Below the pieces are notes generated by a model that saw only the letters and a list, made by a program, of their open reading frames with translations, did not search any database and was not told where the DNA came from. A DNA stretch of 64,000 bases from Paenibacillus azoreducens (GTDB taxonomy: Bacteria > Bacillota > Bacilli > Paenibacillales > Paenibacillaceae). Position numbers and translations under genes: made by a program. This document shows positions 1-8,750 of this stretch, piece after piece; positions within the stretch are counted from its first letter, which is position 1; each line of letters begins with the position of its first letter. The DNA lies in contig NZ_AP025343.1 of assembly GCF_021654775.1 (NCBI RefSeq), positions 2,881,501 to 2,945,500 of the forward strand, written 5' to 3'.

Positions 1-52
1 ATGTCAAGTCTTTCGGGAGGGGGGCGTATTCCCTTTAGTTCTTTTACGTTTA

Positions 53-280
53 AGATATAAGAAAATATGAGCTTAAAGAACTTACTTCCTTATATCGCAA
101 GAAAAACATCCACTAAACGCGGTCTGTCTTCTTGGAAAGTACGTCGATAGACGTTTTTCTTTAAGATTATAGAATTTATAAATTTTCTTGCTACGCTGAA
201 CAATTCTATAATCGCAAGAAAAACATCCGCTAAATGCGGTCTGTCTTCCTAGAAAGTACGTCGATAGACGTTTTTCTTAT
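53..280 (+). repeat. two copies of a ~70-bp palindromic repeat (93-162, 210-279)
   Basis: The 331-base stretch before the first gene is mostly repeat DNA. Two near-identical ~70-bp units at 93-162 and 210-279 begin ATCGCAAGAAAAACATCC and end GTCGATAGACGTTTTTCTT, so their ends form an inverted repeat (AAGAAAAAC). Each holds the small hairpin ACGTC-GATA-GACGT. Upstream of each copy is a different inverted repeat: GATATAAG/CTTATATC (53-60/89-96) before the first, GATTATAGAATT/AATTCTATAATC before the second. A third copy lies inverted at 8117-8182. No ORF is supported here. Function unknown. Confidence 0.75.
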
Positions 281-331
281 TTTAGGTCTTGCTTTTAGGC
301 ATGGTCCTTACTTCAGAAAGGGGAAAAAAGA

Positions 332-3061
332 ATGGTTTCCAGACGCAGCAACTCATTATCACATTCGAAAAAAATTGCATCGGCCGTCATGGTCGGCATG
401 ATGGCTTTTGGTTCCGGAACGGCGGTTTTTGCCGACACGGCAACGGTCGCTACGACCCAAACGGTAACTACAGGCGGGCTTTTCAGCGACGTCAAAAGCG
501 GATATTGGGCGGAGAAACATATTTACAAACTGGCATCCCAAGGTATTTTGCTCGGCAACAACGGCTTGTTCCGGCCGAATGATTCGGTAACCCAACAGGA
601 AGCGGTGGCCATGGCGATCCGTTTTGCCGGCCTTGAAGACAGAATCAGCAAAAATACAGAAGCATTGCCTGACAAAATGCAGGCGAATAATTACTTTAAA
701 CCATATGTGGCGCTTGCGCTTCAGCAAAATCTGTTGAATAAAGCCACTGAAAATGTTGCATCCACTTCCAAAGAAAGCTGGGGCGAACGCAAAGCAACGC
801 GCGAATGGATTACCGAAGTTTTGATCCGCGCGCTCGGAAAGGAAGGTGAAGCGACCGCAAAGGCCAACAAAGCCACCTCATTTGAGGATAACAACAAAAT
901 TTCCAACAATAAAAGAGGATTCGTCAATGCGGCTTTGGAGCTGGGATTAACCACAGGTCTGGACGGCAATAAATTCGATCCCCAAGGAAACGTAACCCGC
1001 GCTCAGCTTGCAGCCTTCTTCAGCCGCGCGGAAGCATTTACCGACGTCAAATACAACAATTCCGTTGAAGGCATCGTAACCGGGCTAAGCAGCAGCAAAC
1101 TGGATTTGTATGTGAACGGGAGCATTCAGTCGTATAACCTTGACAATTCAACCATGTATTTTACCAGCACCTCCGAAAACAAAATCAATTCCACAGATTT
1201 GAAGTTGTATACAAAAGTAATGGTGATCGGCACACCGTCCCGAACCGCATACGTGGAAGTAACGGATGCCAAAGAGCAATTTGAAAGCGTGGAAGGTACG
1301 TTCCAGAAGCTGTCTCCGGGCAATATTTTGTGGCTTGAAACCAATAATACGTTCCAACAGTTCAATTATGACGCGAATACATCATTCCTGGACCAAAATG
1401 GCGCAAAAATCGAACCAAACGCTCTGGTTGTCGGCAGCAAACTGCAAATTCATCAGGAAACAGCCTCCTCGGACAAAAAACCTGTCATCATTCAGGTGAA
1501 ATCAGGCGTAGTCAACAAATCCGGCACGGGTACGCTGCAAAACATTGACGCTGCCGCCAAAGCGCTGGTGATCAAAACTGCAAACGGCGATGTGGAAAGT
1601 TATACCTGGGACGACAGCCTGATCGTCAAATACCAAAACCAGCTGCTGTCCCCTTCCGAATTGAAAAACGGGGCGGTAATCAACTACGCCGTAAAAAATA
1701 ACAAGATCGCAACGATCGAAGTCACAGTGGGTGTTGAAAGAACGATCCGCGGTTCCTTGTATGAAGTCGGATTGAATAACTCGACCATTACATACAAACG
1801 CGATAACGGGCAGCTGGAAGTAAAGTTCCTTGCGGAGAAGCCGGAGCTGACCATTAACGGCATCGCAGCGCCGGTGCTGTCCGATCTGATCGCTGATCAG
1901 ACTGGCGGGGACCAGGTGGAAATTACGCTGAATCCGGAGGATAAAGTCACTAAAATTCAGGTGCTCAACCGTCAAATGGAACAGAAGAAGGGCGCAACGG
2001 TTGTTCAATACGAACCAAAAACAAGATTGTTGACGCTTCTTGATGCCAATAAAAGACCTTATGTCGTTAGCCTGGACGAAAAAACCAAGCTGATGTACAA
2101 TTCAACCAATCCTACGCTGGGCGGTGTTGAAGGGTTTTTGACAGCTGGCCGCAAGGTTAATATTACTTACCTGAGCAATCGCGCACTTTCCCTGGAAGTA
2201 GTCTTCCAGTATGAAGGAAAGGTATCTTATATCGATATGAACTACAAGAAACTGACGCTTGTTGGTACGGATGGGCAAAGCATAACACTGCCGTTTTCAA
2301 ATCCGGTCGTCCAGGTATATGGCCGAAATAACGCCTCGTTTGCAGATATTAAAGTCGGCAGTGAAATTGCGGCCGTCTTGAACACGACTCAGGATGGTAT
2401 CCAATCCATCCAGCTCAAAGCAAATGCGCAGTTTGAATTGCTCGAATTGAATTACAACACGTCCCGCTTGACAGTGAAAAAAGACGGGTATACCAGCCAG
2501 TTTTATGTGGACAAAGCTTCGCTGACGGATGATAATGGACGTATGATTTCGGTTCAAGATCTCCGCCCTGGACAATTGCTGAACGTTACGTTCTACGGTT
2601 CGACGCCTTTCACGGTTCAGGTTGTGAAACAGACCGTGGGTGAAGTTACTTCCATCGATTCGGGTTCGGCAGCTCCAAGCATCACAGTGAAAAATTATGG
2701 CGGATCGGCGGAGACCTTCAAGCTGGACGTGAACACCAAGGTCATCAATGAATCTGGAAGCCTGCTGAGTCTTGGCAATGTGGCGACAGGCAACCGGGTG
2801 GCAGTCAGCAAGGATGCAGATGGGGTTTATGTCGTGAAAGTGCTGAATACTACGGCTCAATCCTTCTGGAAATATGACAGTTATGCGAAGGAAATATATG
2901 TGAAACGGCAAAATGTGAGTGATAGCGGTCATTATCCGCTTTCTCCGGCCGCATATATTCATCAGGGAGATACGACTTTGACCGTGCAATCCCTCAAAGA
3001 AAATGATAATATTGTTTTGTATTTAAACAATGGAACGATTGTCGAGATACAGAAACAATAG
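332..3061 (+). CDS. S-layer homology (SLH) domain surface protein with ~9 tandem C-terminal modules
   Basis: A 909-residue exported protein. A signal peptide (about residues 1-34, ending VFA before DTA) is followed by SLH-type segments at about 45-105, 120-175 and 185-240, with typical phrases such as FSDVKSGYWAEKHI and FDPQGNVTRAQLAAFF. SLH domains of this class bind pyruvylated secondary cell-wall polymer, so the protein is probably anchored on the wall. The remaining ~660 residues fall into about nine beta-rich modules of ~75 residues, starting near 243, 319, 397, 471, 552, 627, 698, 769 and 843, each with a loose G-x-V-x-x-I ... I-T-V ... G pattern. The ATG follows AAAGGGG. A terminator follows, so it is probably monocistronic. 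No catalytic motif was seen; a structural or surface-scaffold role is inferred. Confidence 0.85.
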   Translation: MVSRRSNSLSHSKKIASAVMVGMMAFGSGTAVFADTATVATTQTVTTGGLFSDVKSGYWAEKHIYKLASQGILLGNNGLFRPNDSVTQQEAVAMAIRFAGLEDRISKNTEALPDKMQANNYFKPYVALALQQNLLNKATENVASTSKESWGERKATREWITEVLIRALGKEGEATAKANKATSFEDNNKISNNKRGFVNAALELGLTTGLDGNKFDPQGNVTRAQLAAFFSRAEAFTDVKYNNSVEGIVTGLSSSKLDLYVNGSIQSYNLDNSTMYFTSTSENKINSTDLKLYTKVMVIGTPSRTAYVEVTDAKEQFESVEGTFQKLSPGNILWLETNNTFQQFNYDANTSFLDQNGAKIEPNALVVGSKLQIHQETASSDKKPVIIQVKSGVVNKSGTGTLQNIDAAAKALVIKTANGDVESYTWDDSLIVKYQNQLLSPSELKNGAVINYAVKNNKIATIEVTVGVERTIRGSLYEVGLNNSTITYKRDNGQLEVKFLAEKPELTINGIAAPVLSDLIADQTGGDQVEITLNPEDKVTKIQVLNRQMEQKKGATVVQYEPKTRLLTLLDANKRPYVVSLDEKTKLMYNSTNPTLGGVEGFLTAGRKVNITYLSNRALSLEVVFQYEGKVSYIDMNYKKLTLVGTDGQSITLPFSNPVVQVYGRNNASFADIKVGSEIAAVLNTTQDGIQSIQLKANAQFELLELNYNTSRLTVKKDGYTSQFYVDKASLTDDNGRMISVQDLRPGQLLNVTFYGSTPFTVQVVKQTVGEVTSIDSGSAAPSITVKNYGGSAETFKLDVNTKVINESGSLLSLGNVATGNRVAVSKDADGVYVVKVLNTTAQSFWKYDSYAKEIYVKRQNVSDSGHYPLSPAAYIHQGDTTLTVQSLKENDNIVLYLNNGTIVEIQKQ

Positions 3062-3090
3062 TATGCTTTGGGAATGGTCATGAGATACAC

Positions 3091-3133
3091 CGTCTTGATA
3101 CGGGGGTCTTACCCGTGTCAAGACGTTTTTTTT
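3091..3133 (+). terminator. Rho-independent terminator after the SLH gene
   Basis: The stem CGTCTTGA(T)ACGGG / CCCGT(G)TCAAGACG is followed by eight T. It lies between the SLH gene and nth, so nth needs its own promoter or readthrough. Confidence 0.88.
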
Positions 3134-3151
3134 GCAGGAGGTACTTAAGCG

Positions 3152-3814
3152 ATGAAGGCAGCAACCGTACGTTATATTCTTGATACGATCGGTGAAATGT
3201 TTCCCGACGCCCATTGTGAATTAAACCACAGCAACGCGTTCGAATTGACGATTGCCGTGCTTTTGTCCGCGCAATGCACGGATGAAACCGTCAATAAAGT
3301 CACAAAAGACTTGTTCCAAAAATACAAGACTCCTGAGGATTATGTTGCGGTTCCCTTGGAGGAACTGGAGCAGGATATCCGCAGAATCGGATTGTACCGG
3401 AATAAGGCGAAGCATATCCGCAATCTCTGCCTCATGCTGATGGAGCAATACGGCGGTGAAGTTCCGCGCGAACATGAAGAGCTTGTCAAGCTGCCGGGTG
3501 TCGGCCGCAAAACAGCCAACGTCGTTGTTTCAAATGCTTTTGACGTGCCGGCGATTGCCGTGGATACGCATGTGGAAAGGGTGTCCAAACGGCTTGGACT
3601 GGCGAATTGGAAAGATTCCGTTCTGGAAGTGGAAAAAAAACTGATGAAACAGGTGCCGCGCGAGGAATGGACCTTGACTCATCATCGTTTGATTTTTTTC
3701 GGACGCTATCACTGCAAGGCTCAGAATCCACGCTGTCAGGCGTGCCCACTCCTTGATGTATGCCGCGAAGGAAAGAAACGTATGAAGACATCCCAAAACA
3801 GAAAAGATAAGTAA
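3152..3814 (+). CDS. nth: endonuclease III (DNA glycosylase/AP lyase)
   Basis: A 220-residue base-excision repair enzyme that removes oxidised pyrimidines and nicks abasic sites through a Schiff base. The helix-hairpin-helix LPGVGRKTA carries Lys120 and the VDTHV segment carries Asp138, the same numbers as the catalytic pair of E. coli Nth. The iron-sulphur loop is complete, with Cys188-x6-Cys195-x2-Cys198-x5-Cys204. Length is normal for the family. The ATG is preceded by GCAGGAGG. In B. subtilis nth sits in a dnaD region; that context is not seen here. Confidence 0.97.
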   Translation: MKAATVRYILDTIGEMFPDAHCELNHSNAFELTIAVLLSAQCTDETVNKVTKDLFQKYKTPEDYVAVPLEELEQDIRRIGLYRNKAKHIRNLCLMLMEQYGGEVPREHEELVKLPGVGRKTANVVVSNAFDVPAIAVDTHVERVSKRLGLANWKDSVLEVEKKLMKQVPREEWTLTHHRLIFFGRYHCKAQNPRCQACPLLDVCREGKKRMKTSQNRKDK

Positions 3815-3863
3815 CATAAAGACAGGATAGGAACTACAAAGATGGAGAAGGATGGGATTACAC

Positions 3864-4136
3864 ATGAAATGCATCTCAGTGTATACTGACAATTTTGAAT
3901 TATTTTCCGATATTATGGATCAGGTGATGGAGACGAAGCTCGCAGAGCATGAAGAGAAAGAATTTGAGGGCGTAATCGTCAGCCATTCCGGCGACGTTCC
4001 CGAGCATTACCTGGACCGCATGTCCGTAAAACCGGAGGTTGTCGTGATGAAGGACAAGTCCCGCGGAACCACCATTTTGCAGCATGGGAAAGTATTCGAG
4101 ATTCTCGTTCCGGAAATGGAAAACACAAACGCATAA
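3864..4136 (+). CDS. small conserved protein of unknown function
   Basis: About 90 residues, acidic, no signal peptide or membrane segment. An in-frame ATG lies 12 bases upstream (3852), but it abuts the purine-rich GGAGAAGG, so 3864 (MKCISVYTD) has better spacing. The sequence alternates short beta-like and helical stretches (ISVYTD, GVIVSHSGD, EVVVMKD, KVFEILVPE), suggesting a small alpha/beta fold. I do not recognise a named family. It follows nth after 49 bases and ends before a strong terminator, so it could be cotranscribed with nth. Confidence 0.7.
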   Translation: MKCISVYTDNFELFSDIMDQVMETKLAEHEEKEFEGVIVSHSGDVPEHYLDRMSVKPEVVVMKDKSRGTTILQHGKVFEILVPEMENTNA

Positions 4137-4161
4137 AACAGGATCAACCGCTCTTTCATGT

Positions 4162-4193
4162 ATAAAACCGAAGTTTTTCGGTTTTATTTTTTT
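4162..4193 (+). terminator. Rho-independent terminator
   Basis: A perfect stem ATAAAACCGAA/TTCGGTTTTAT with a 4-base loop, followed by a T run. It ends the nth / small-gene transcript. Confidence 0.9.
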
Positions 4194-4308
4194 ACCTTTT
4201 TATGCGGGTGTTTCGGAGCTTTTTGCATGAAAAGGTTTCTCATTCTTGCCCTTGAATGTTAAAATGTAACTATTTGAAGAATGTAAATGACAAAAATCAT
4301 GGTAAGCA

Positions 4309-4409
4309 GGCGCGATCCAAAAAAATAGTGAATCGGATTTGCACGGAAAATGCCCGTCATTACGCTGCTTTCGGAAATCGAATGGTCTATTATTTTTTTG
4401 TATCGCGCC
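4309..4409. repeat. GGCGCGATC-ended palindromic element, copy A
   Basis: A 101-bp non-coding unit with inverted ends GGCGCGATCCAAAAAAATA / TATTTTTTTGTATCGCGCC (close variants). Its interior shares the phrase AATCGGATTTGCA and the end-proximal ATGGTCTATT with the copy at 18843-18902 (inverted there), so this is a true repeat family and not a chance hairpin. It lies just upstream of the dynamin gene. No ORF; looks MITE-like or an RNA hairpin. Confidence 0.75.
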
Positions 4410-4441
4410 TTACTGATAGCATAAGGGGAGAGAAGGCAAGT

Positions 4442-7400
4442 ATGTCGACATCGAGTCCAATCATGCAATTAGATACCGGGTCGCTGCAGCGTTTGCAGGA
4501 GTCCTTGAAAGGTTGGGAGGATGACCAATCTTCCCGATTAATAAGCGATTTGCTCGGCAAGGCGGCAGCTGGAGAAATGACCATCGCTTTTTGCGGCCAT
4601 TTTTCGGCAGGCAAATCCAGTTTGATCAATTCCCTTTGCGGCAAAAAGGTGCTGCCTTCAAGCCCGGTTCCGACGAGCGCCAACGTGGTTTCGATCCGGA
4701 ACGGCCAGCCCCGAGCTTTGATTTATCCGGCCGATGCCGGAAAAACGCCTTTAGAGGAGAAATGTCCGCAGGACGTTTCGCTGGATGAGCTGTATGCATA
4801 CTGCACGAACGGAGGCTCATATTCTTCGGTTGAGGTATGGGATCATATTCCGCTGCTTGGCGAACGCGGAGTGCTGATGGATACGCCTGGAGTGGATTCA
4901 ACCGATGACAGCCACCAGAAAGCAACGCATTCGGCGCTGCATTTGGCGGATACCGTGTTATATGTGATGGATTATAATCATGTCCAATCGGAAAATAATC
5001 TGGCGTTCGCCAAAAGTCTGTCCGATTGGGGCAAGCCGCTGTATCTGGTTGTCAATCAGATTGATAAACACCGGGAAAGCGAGCTGTCTTTTGAGGATTA
5101 CAGGGCGGAAGTAGAGGCTGCATTTAAGCGTTGGCAGGTACATTATGAAAGTATCCTGTTCACAAGCCTGAAGAAGCCGGATCATCCATATAATCAATGG
5201 AATCAAATGAAAGAACTGATTTCCAATCTGATTGATAAGCAGGAACCGATCCTGAATTACAGTCTTGATTGTTCTGCGCGTCATATCGCCATGCAGCATG
5301 CCAAAGAATATGCCGATTCCCTGGAGGATGTCCGGCAGCAGCTGCTGGAGGAGATGGGCGGCCAGGAGCAGGCGGAGAGGCTTGAAACGGAAATTGCCGG
5401 CTACCGCAATGAAATGGAACGTTTGAAGCAGCTGCCGCAAACCGAACGCGAGAACATCCGCAAGCAGGTTGATACGTTGCTGGATAATGCGAATATTACG
5501 CCTGCGGAGCTGCGGGAGATGGCGGGAGCATTTTTGGAAAGCCGGAAAAGCGGCTTTAAGAAAGGATTTTTATTTGCTGGCGCCAAGACGGAGCAGGAGA
5601 AAGCGGAGCGTCTTGGCAAGTTTATGGGAGCGCTGCGGGAACAGACAGCGGCCCAAATCCAGTGGCATCTGCTTGAGCTTCTGAAGCGTTGGGGCCAAGG
5701 GTTGAACATATGGACGGAAGAGAAGCAGCGCAGCATTGAAACATCCATGCCCGAGATTAGCGAAGGGCTGCTTGAGAGCTCGGTGAAGCCGGATGCCGTA
5801 TTGTCAGGCGAATATGTGCTCAATTACTGCCGGATGTTGTCGGCAGAGATCAAGGGCTTGTACCGCCGCGCGGCTCTGGATGCGGCGGAGGATTTACTGG
5901 CGGATGTGGCGGAATCCGCCAAGGAAGAGCAGCAGCGCGTCGTCGCAGCGTTAAACGCGCTGCTGGCGCGGTCTGCCGCGATGTCCCGATACATGGAGCT
6001 GGATCGGGACATCGCGGAGCGCACGGCAGCGGTGCAGCGGCTGCTGCCCGCGCGCGTTACGCTCACCCCCGGCTTCCTGCCGGCGGTGAGCGCCCCTGCC
6101 CCGGCGGCTGCGCAGCCGCCGGGGCATGACGCGGGCGCGCGGACGGCCGCGCCCGCAGGCGCCCCGCGCAGCGGGGCGGAGCCGCGCAGGGGCACGGCCT
6201 TTGGCCGCCGCCAGCGGCTGGACGCCGCGGCAGCGCGCCTGCAGGATGCGGCGGCGCTGCTGGAGCGCTATCCCGCGCTGGCTTCCGCCGCGCGGGGGCT
6301 GCAGAGCCGAGCCGACAGCTTGGCCGGCGGCTCGTTTACACTGGCGCTGTTCGGAGCGTTCAGCGCTGGTAAATCGTCGTTCGCCAGCGCCCTGCTCGGC
6401 GAACGCGTGCTGCCCGTATCGCCGCATCCGACGACGGCGGCGATCAACCGCATTCTGGCGCCGCAGGATGGCTTTGCACACGGCACGGCCCAGGTGACCA
6501 TGAAATCACCGGCTGCGTTTAGAGAGGATTTGGAGTATTCTTTCTCCGTGCTGCAGCTCGGAACGCCGCCTGAAGACGGTTGGCTCCAAATCGCGGAGCA
6601 GCTGCAGCCGGAGGGGATTCATCCGGCCGGGCTGCCCCATTTCGGCTTTCTGAAGGCTGCCGCCGCCGGCTGGAAGGAAATGCAGCCGCTGCTCGGCTCG
6701 GCTCAGCTCGCGGATCTGGACAATTACAAGACGTTTGTCGCTGACGAGACCCGGTCCTGCTTTGTTGAGTCGATCGATTTGTATTACAGCTGCCCGCTTA
6801 CCGAGCAGGGCATCGTGCTGGTGGATACGCCGGGGGCGGATTCGCTTCACGCCCGGCATACGGGGGTTACCTTCCAATATATGAAACATGCGGACGCGAT
6901 CGTTTTCGTGACGTATTATAATCACGCATTTTCCAAGGGCGACCGCCAGTTTTTGACCCAGCTGGGCCGAGTGAAAGACAGCTTCGCCCTCGACAAAATG
7001 TTTTTTATCGTCAATGCATCGGACCTGGCTTCATCAGAAGAAGAGCTGGAGCAGGTTGTTCAGCACGTAGAAGCCAATTTGAAAGCCAGAGGCATCAGGC
7101 TTCCGCATATTTATCCAGTCTCCAGCATGAAAGCGCTGGAAGGAAAACTGGCGGGAGATGCGGAAATGTACGCGGAGTCGGGCATCTCTGACTTTGAACA
7201 GGCGCTTGCAGCTTTTGCCGGAGAAGAACTGCCGAAGCTGTCCTTGGCAGGAAGCGTCCAGGAAATCTCGACGGTACGCCAACGCGTTGCCGAATGGGCC
7301 AGAATGGCCCGGCAGGATGCGGGCTCAAGGGAGCAGCGCCGCCGGCAGCTGCAGGAGATCAACCGGACTGCCTTGAAACGCATCGAAGCCTTTGCGGACA

Positions 7401-8095
7401 AGGATCTTTCCCGTGAAATGGAGCAGGAAACACGCGAGCTGCTGTTCCATGTCAAACAGCGGATCGGCTTCGGCTTAGGCGAGTTTTTCGCGGAAGCATT
7501 CCATCCATCCGTTCTTCGGGAAGAGGTAGGCCAGCTTAAGCGCATTTTTGCCGACTGCGGCCGGGAGCTTGAGCGGACGGTGGTACGCGAACTGGAGCAG
7601 GAGCTGTGGGCGACGACGCTGCGCCTTGAGAATAAAGGGAAAGCGATTTTGCGCACAGCCGCCGCGGATGCCGCCGCGGACATCCGCGATTATGATCCGG
7701 CGATCATGCTGGCACCACCGGAAGAAGGGCAGTGGGGATCGCCGGATTGGAGCGATGGAGGCCTTGCGGATTTTGTGGACTGGAGTTCCTTCTGGCAGCT
7801 GTTTAAGTCGCCGAAACATTTCTTCGAAAACGGCGGCCGGGAGAAGCTGAGAAATGCGATAGAGCCTGTGATCAAGGAGGCGCTGGGCGCAGAAGTGTCG
7901 GCCAAACATGAGTATCTTGTACAATTCTATAGCAATCTGGTTGCGGAAGCCCAGAAGCAGCAAAAGCAAAAGCTGGAACAACAGCTGCATGAAGCCATGG
8001 AGGCGGCCAATGCATCATTGTCTTCCGGGGAGCGGCCTGAAGCCTGGGATCAGCTGGCCGCGCAGCTTCGGGAGCTGGAAGAGTCGCTGGCATAA
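4442..8095 (+). CDS. dynA: dynamin-family GTPase with two GTPase domains (DynA/YpbR-like)
   Basis: About 1,217 residues, close to the ~1,190 of B. subtilis DynA (YpbR), a membrane-remodelling and membrane-protection dynamin. Two complete dynamin halves are visible. The first has P-loop GHFSAGKSS near residue 51, G3 DTPGVDS and G4 NQID. The second has P-loop GAFSAGKSS near 635, G3 DTPGADS and a weaker G4 (NASD). Long charged helical stalk regions follow each GTPase domain. The halves are joined by a very GC-rich Ala/Pro/Gly/Arg linker (about 6060-6240), unlike the rest of the gene. The open frame extends upstream to 4256 through a repeat element, but the ATG at 4442 has the ribosome site AGGGGAGAGAAGG and a sensible N-terminus. 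Flanked by terminators, probably monocistronic. Confidence 0.9.
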   Translation: MSTSSPIMQLDTGSLQRLQESLKGWEDDQSSRLISDLLGKAAAGEMTIAFCGHFSAGKSSLINSLCGKKVLPSSPVPTSANVVSIRNGQPRALIYPADAGKTPLEEKCPQDVSLDELYAYCTNGGSYSSVEVWDHIPLLGERGVLMDTPGVDSTDDSHQKATHSALHLADTVLYVMDYNHVQSENNLAFAKSLSDWGKPLYLVVNQIDKHRESELSFEDYRAEVEAAFKRWQVHYESILFTSLKKPDHPYNQWNQMKELISNLIDKQEPILNYSLDCSARHIAMQHAKEYADSLEDVRQQLLEEMGGQEQAERLETEIAGYRNEMERLKQLPQTERENIRKQVDTLLDNANITPAELREMAGAFLESRKSGFKKGFLFAGAKTEQEKAERLGKFMGALREQTAAQIQWHLLELLKRWGQGLNIWTEEKQRSIETSMPEISEGLLESSVKPDAVLSGEYVLNYCRMLSAEIKGLYRRAALDAAEDLLADVAESAKEEQQRVVAALNALLARSAAMSRYMELDRDIAERTAAVQRLLPARVTLTPGFLPAVSAPAPAAAQPPGHDAGARTAAPAGAPRSGAEPRRGTAFGRRQRLDAAAARLQDAAALLERYPALASAARGLQSRADSLAGGSFTLALFGAFSAGKSSFASALLGERVLPVSPHPTTAAINRILAPQDGFAHGTAQVTMKSPAAFREDLEYSFSVLQLGTPPEDGWLQIAEQLQPEGIHPAGLPHFGFLKAAAAGWKEMQPLLGSAQLADLDNYKTFVADETRSCFVESIDLYYSCPLTEQGIVLVDTPGADSLHARHTGVTFQYMKHADAIVFVTYYNHAFSKGDRQFLTQLGRVKDSFALDKMFFIVNASDLASSEEELEQVVQHVEANLKARGIRLPHIYPVSSMKALEGKLAGDAEMYAESGISDFEQALAAFAGEELPKLSLAGSVQEISTVRQRVAEWARMARQDAGSREQRRRQLQEINRTALKRIEAFADKDLSREMEQETRELLFHVKQRIGFGLGEFFAEAFHPSVLREEVGQLKRIFADCGRELERTVVRELEQELWATTLRLENKGKAILRTAAADAAADIRDYDPAIMLAPPEEGQWGSPDWSDGGLADFVDWSSFWQLFKSPKHFFENGGREKLRNAIEPVIKEALGAEVSAKHEYLVQFYSNLVAEAQKQQKQKLEQQLHEAMEAANASLSSGERPEAWDQLAAQLRELEESLA

Positions 8096-8116
8096 CATAA
8101 ACGAACCAAAAAGAAA

Positions 8117-8182
8117 AAGAAAAACGTCTATCGACGTACTCACAAAGAAGACAGACCGCGTTTAGCGGGAATTTTCCTTGCG
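8117..8182 (-). repeat. inverted third copy of the AAGAAAAAC ~70-bp repeat
   Basis: The reverse complement matches the units at 93-162 and 210-279, including the ACGTC-GATA-GACGT hairpin and the ACAGACCGCGTTTAGCGG core. It lies 20 bases after the dynamin stop codon. Confidence 0.75.
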
Positions 8183-8249
8183 GAATTAGGATGTAAGCTT
8201 TTTGAGGTTTATACATTCTTATATCTTTATAAAAACGTTTTTTCGATGT

Positions 8250-8280
8250 AAAGGAGCGCAGGATGGCGCTCCTTTTAATT
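8250..8280 (+). terminator. terminator-like hairpin downstream of the dynamin gene
   Basis: AAAGGAGCGC / GCGCTCCTTT stem with a 6-base loop and a TTTTAATTTT tail. It probably ends the dynamin transcript about 150 bases after the stop codon. Confidence 0.75.
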
Positions 8281-8412
8281 TTGGCTTTAGCCAGTTGAGT
8301 GCATGAAACGCGCGAAATATAAAACCACCCGCCATGCGGGTGAGATGGATCAAGGATTTGACCAACAAGACGATCCCGATAAAATTGAAATGTTCAGGCG
8401 ATATTCCTTATG

Positions 8413-8435
8413 CTTTTCTTTAGTTCAACTTATAT
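8413..8435 (-). repeat. end of a TATATAAGTTGAAC-type element (inverted)
   Basis: Reading on the minus strand this is ATATAAGTTGAACTAAAGAA, matching the left end of the 213-bp element at 14031-14243. The other end of this copy was not found, so it is probably a remnant. Confidence 0.6.
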
Positions 8436-8440
8436 GGAAA

Positions 8441-8620
8441 GCTTGCAAAAGTGCATCTATTTTAGCGTCCCAGGAAATTATTGCTAGAAAGCTTGCAAAA
8501 GTGCATCTTTTCCCCAGCTTTTAGGCATAAACAGACGATTCATGGTCAAATGGATGTACTTTCGCAACAATTTTTACATTTACGTTATAAAATTCCTGAA
8601 AAGGATGCACTTTCGCAACA
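8441..8620. repeat. four-copy repeat array: two direct then two inverted, 50/51-bp period
   Basis: The motif GCTTGCAAAAGTGCATCT occurs at 8441 and again exactly 50 bp on at 8491. On the opposite strand, GATGYACTTTCGCAACA occurs at 8553 and at 8604, 51 bp apart. The shared core is TTGC(A/G)AAAGTGCATC. Spacer sequences differ between copies. There is no ORF or cas gene. The layout is the same as in the unrelated array at 38749-38937. Confidence 0.7.
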
Positions 8621-8705
8621 TTTTGCCTGATCATATGATCAACTGTCTGAAAAAGCTTGTGCCCTGAATCCAATTCATAATGGATTTATATCAAGGATTT
8701 GAACC

Positions 8706-8750
8706 TATATAAATTGAACTAAAGAAAATGAAAAGGGATAGGCAAGAGGG
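8706..8750 (+). repeat. end of a TATATAAGTTGAAC-type element
   Basis: TATATAAATTGAACTAAAG and the following AAATGAAAAGGG-type stretch match 14031-14062 almost base for base. It faces the inverted end at 8413-8435, so the two ends bracket the repeat array between them. Confidence 0.6.

Noticed and set aside
1..60. A 19-codon frame at the window start
   Set aside because: Too short, no ribosome site visible, and followed by repeat DNA.
4256..4441. An extended N-terminus for the dynamin gene
   Set aside because: The extension crosses repeat copy A, has no ribosome site and adds 62 residues not expected in DynA proteins.
8441..8620. CRISPR array
   Set aside because: Only two copies per orientation, repeats under 20 bp, inverted halves and no cas genes. 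The same holds for 38749-38937.
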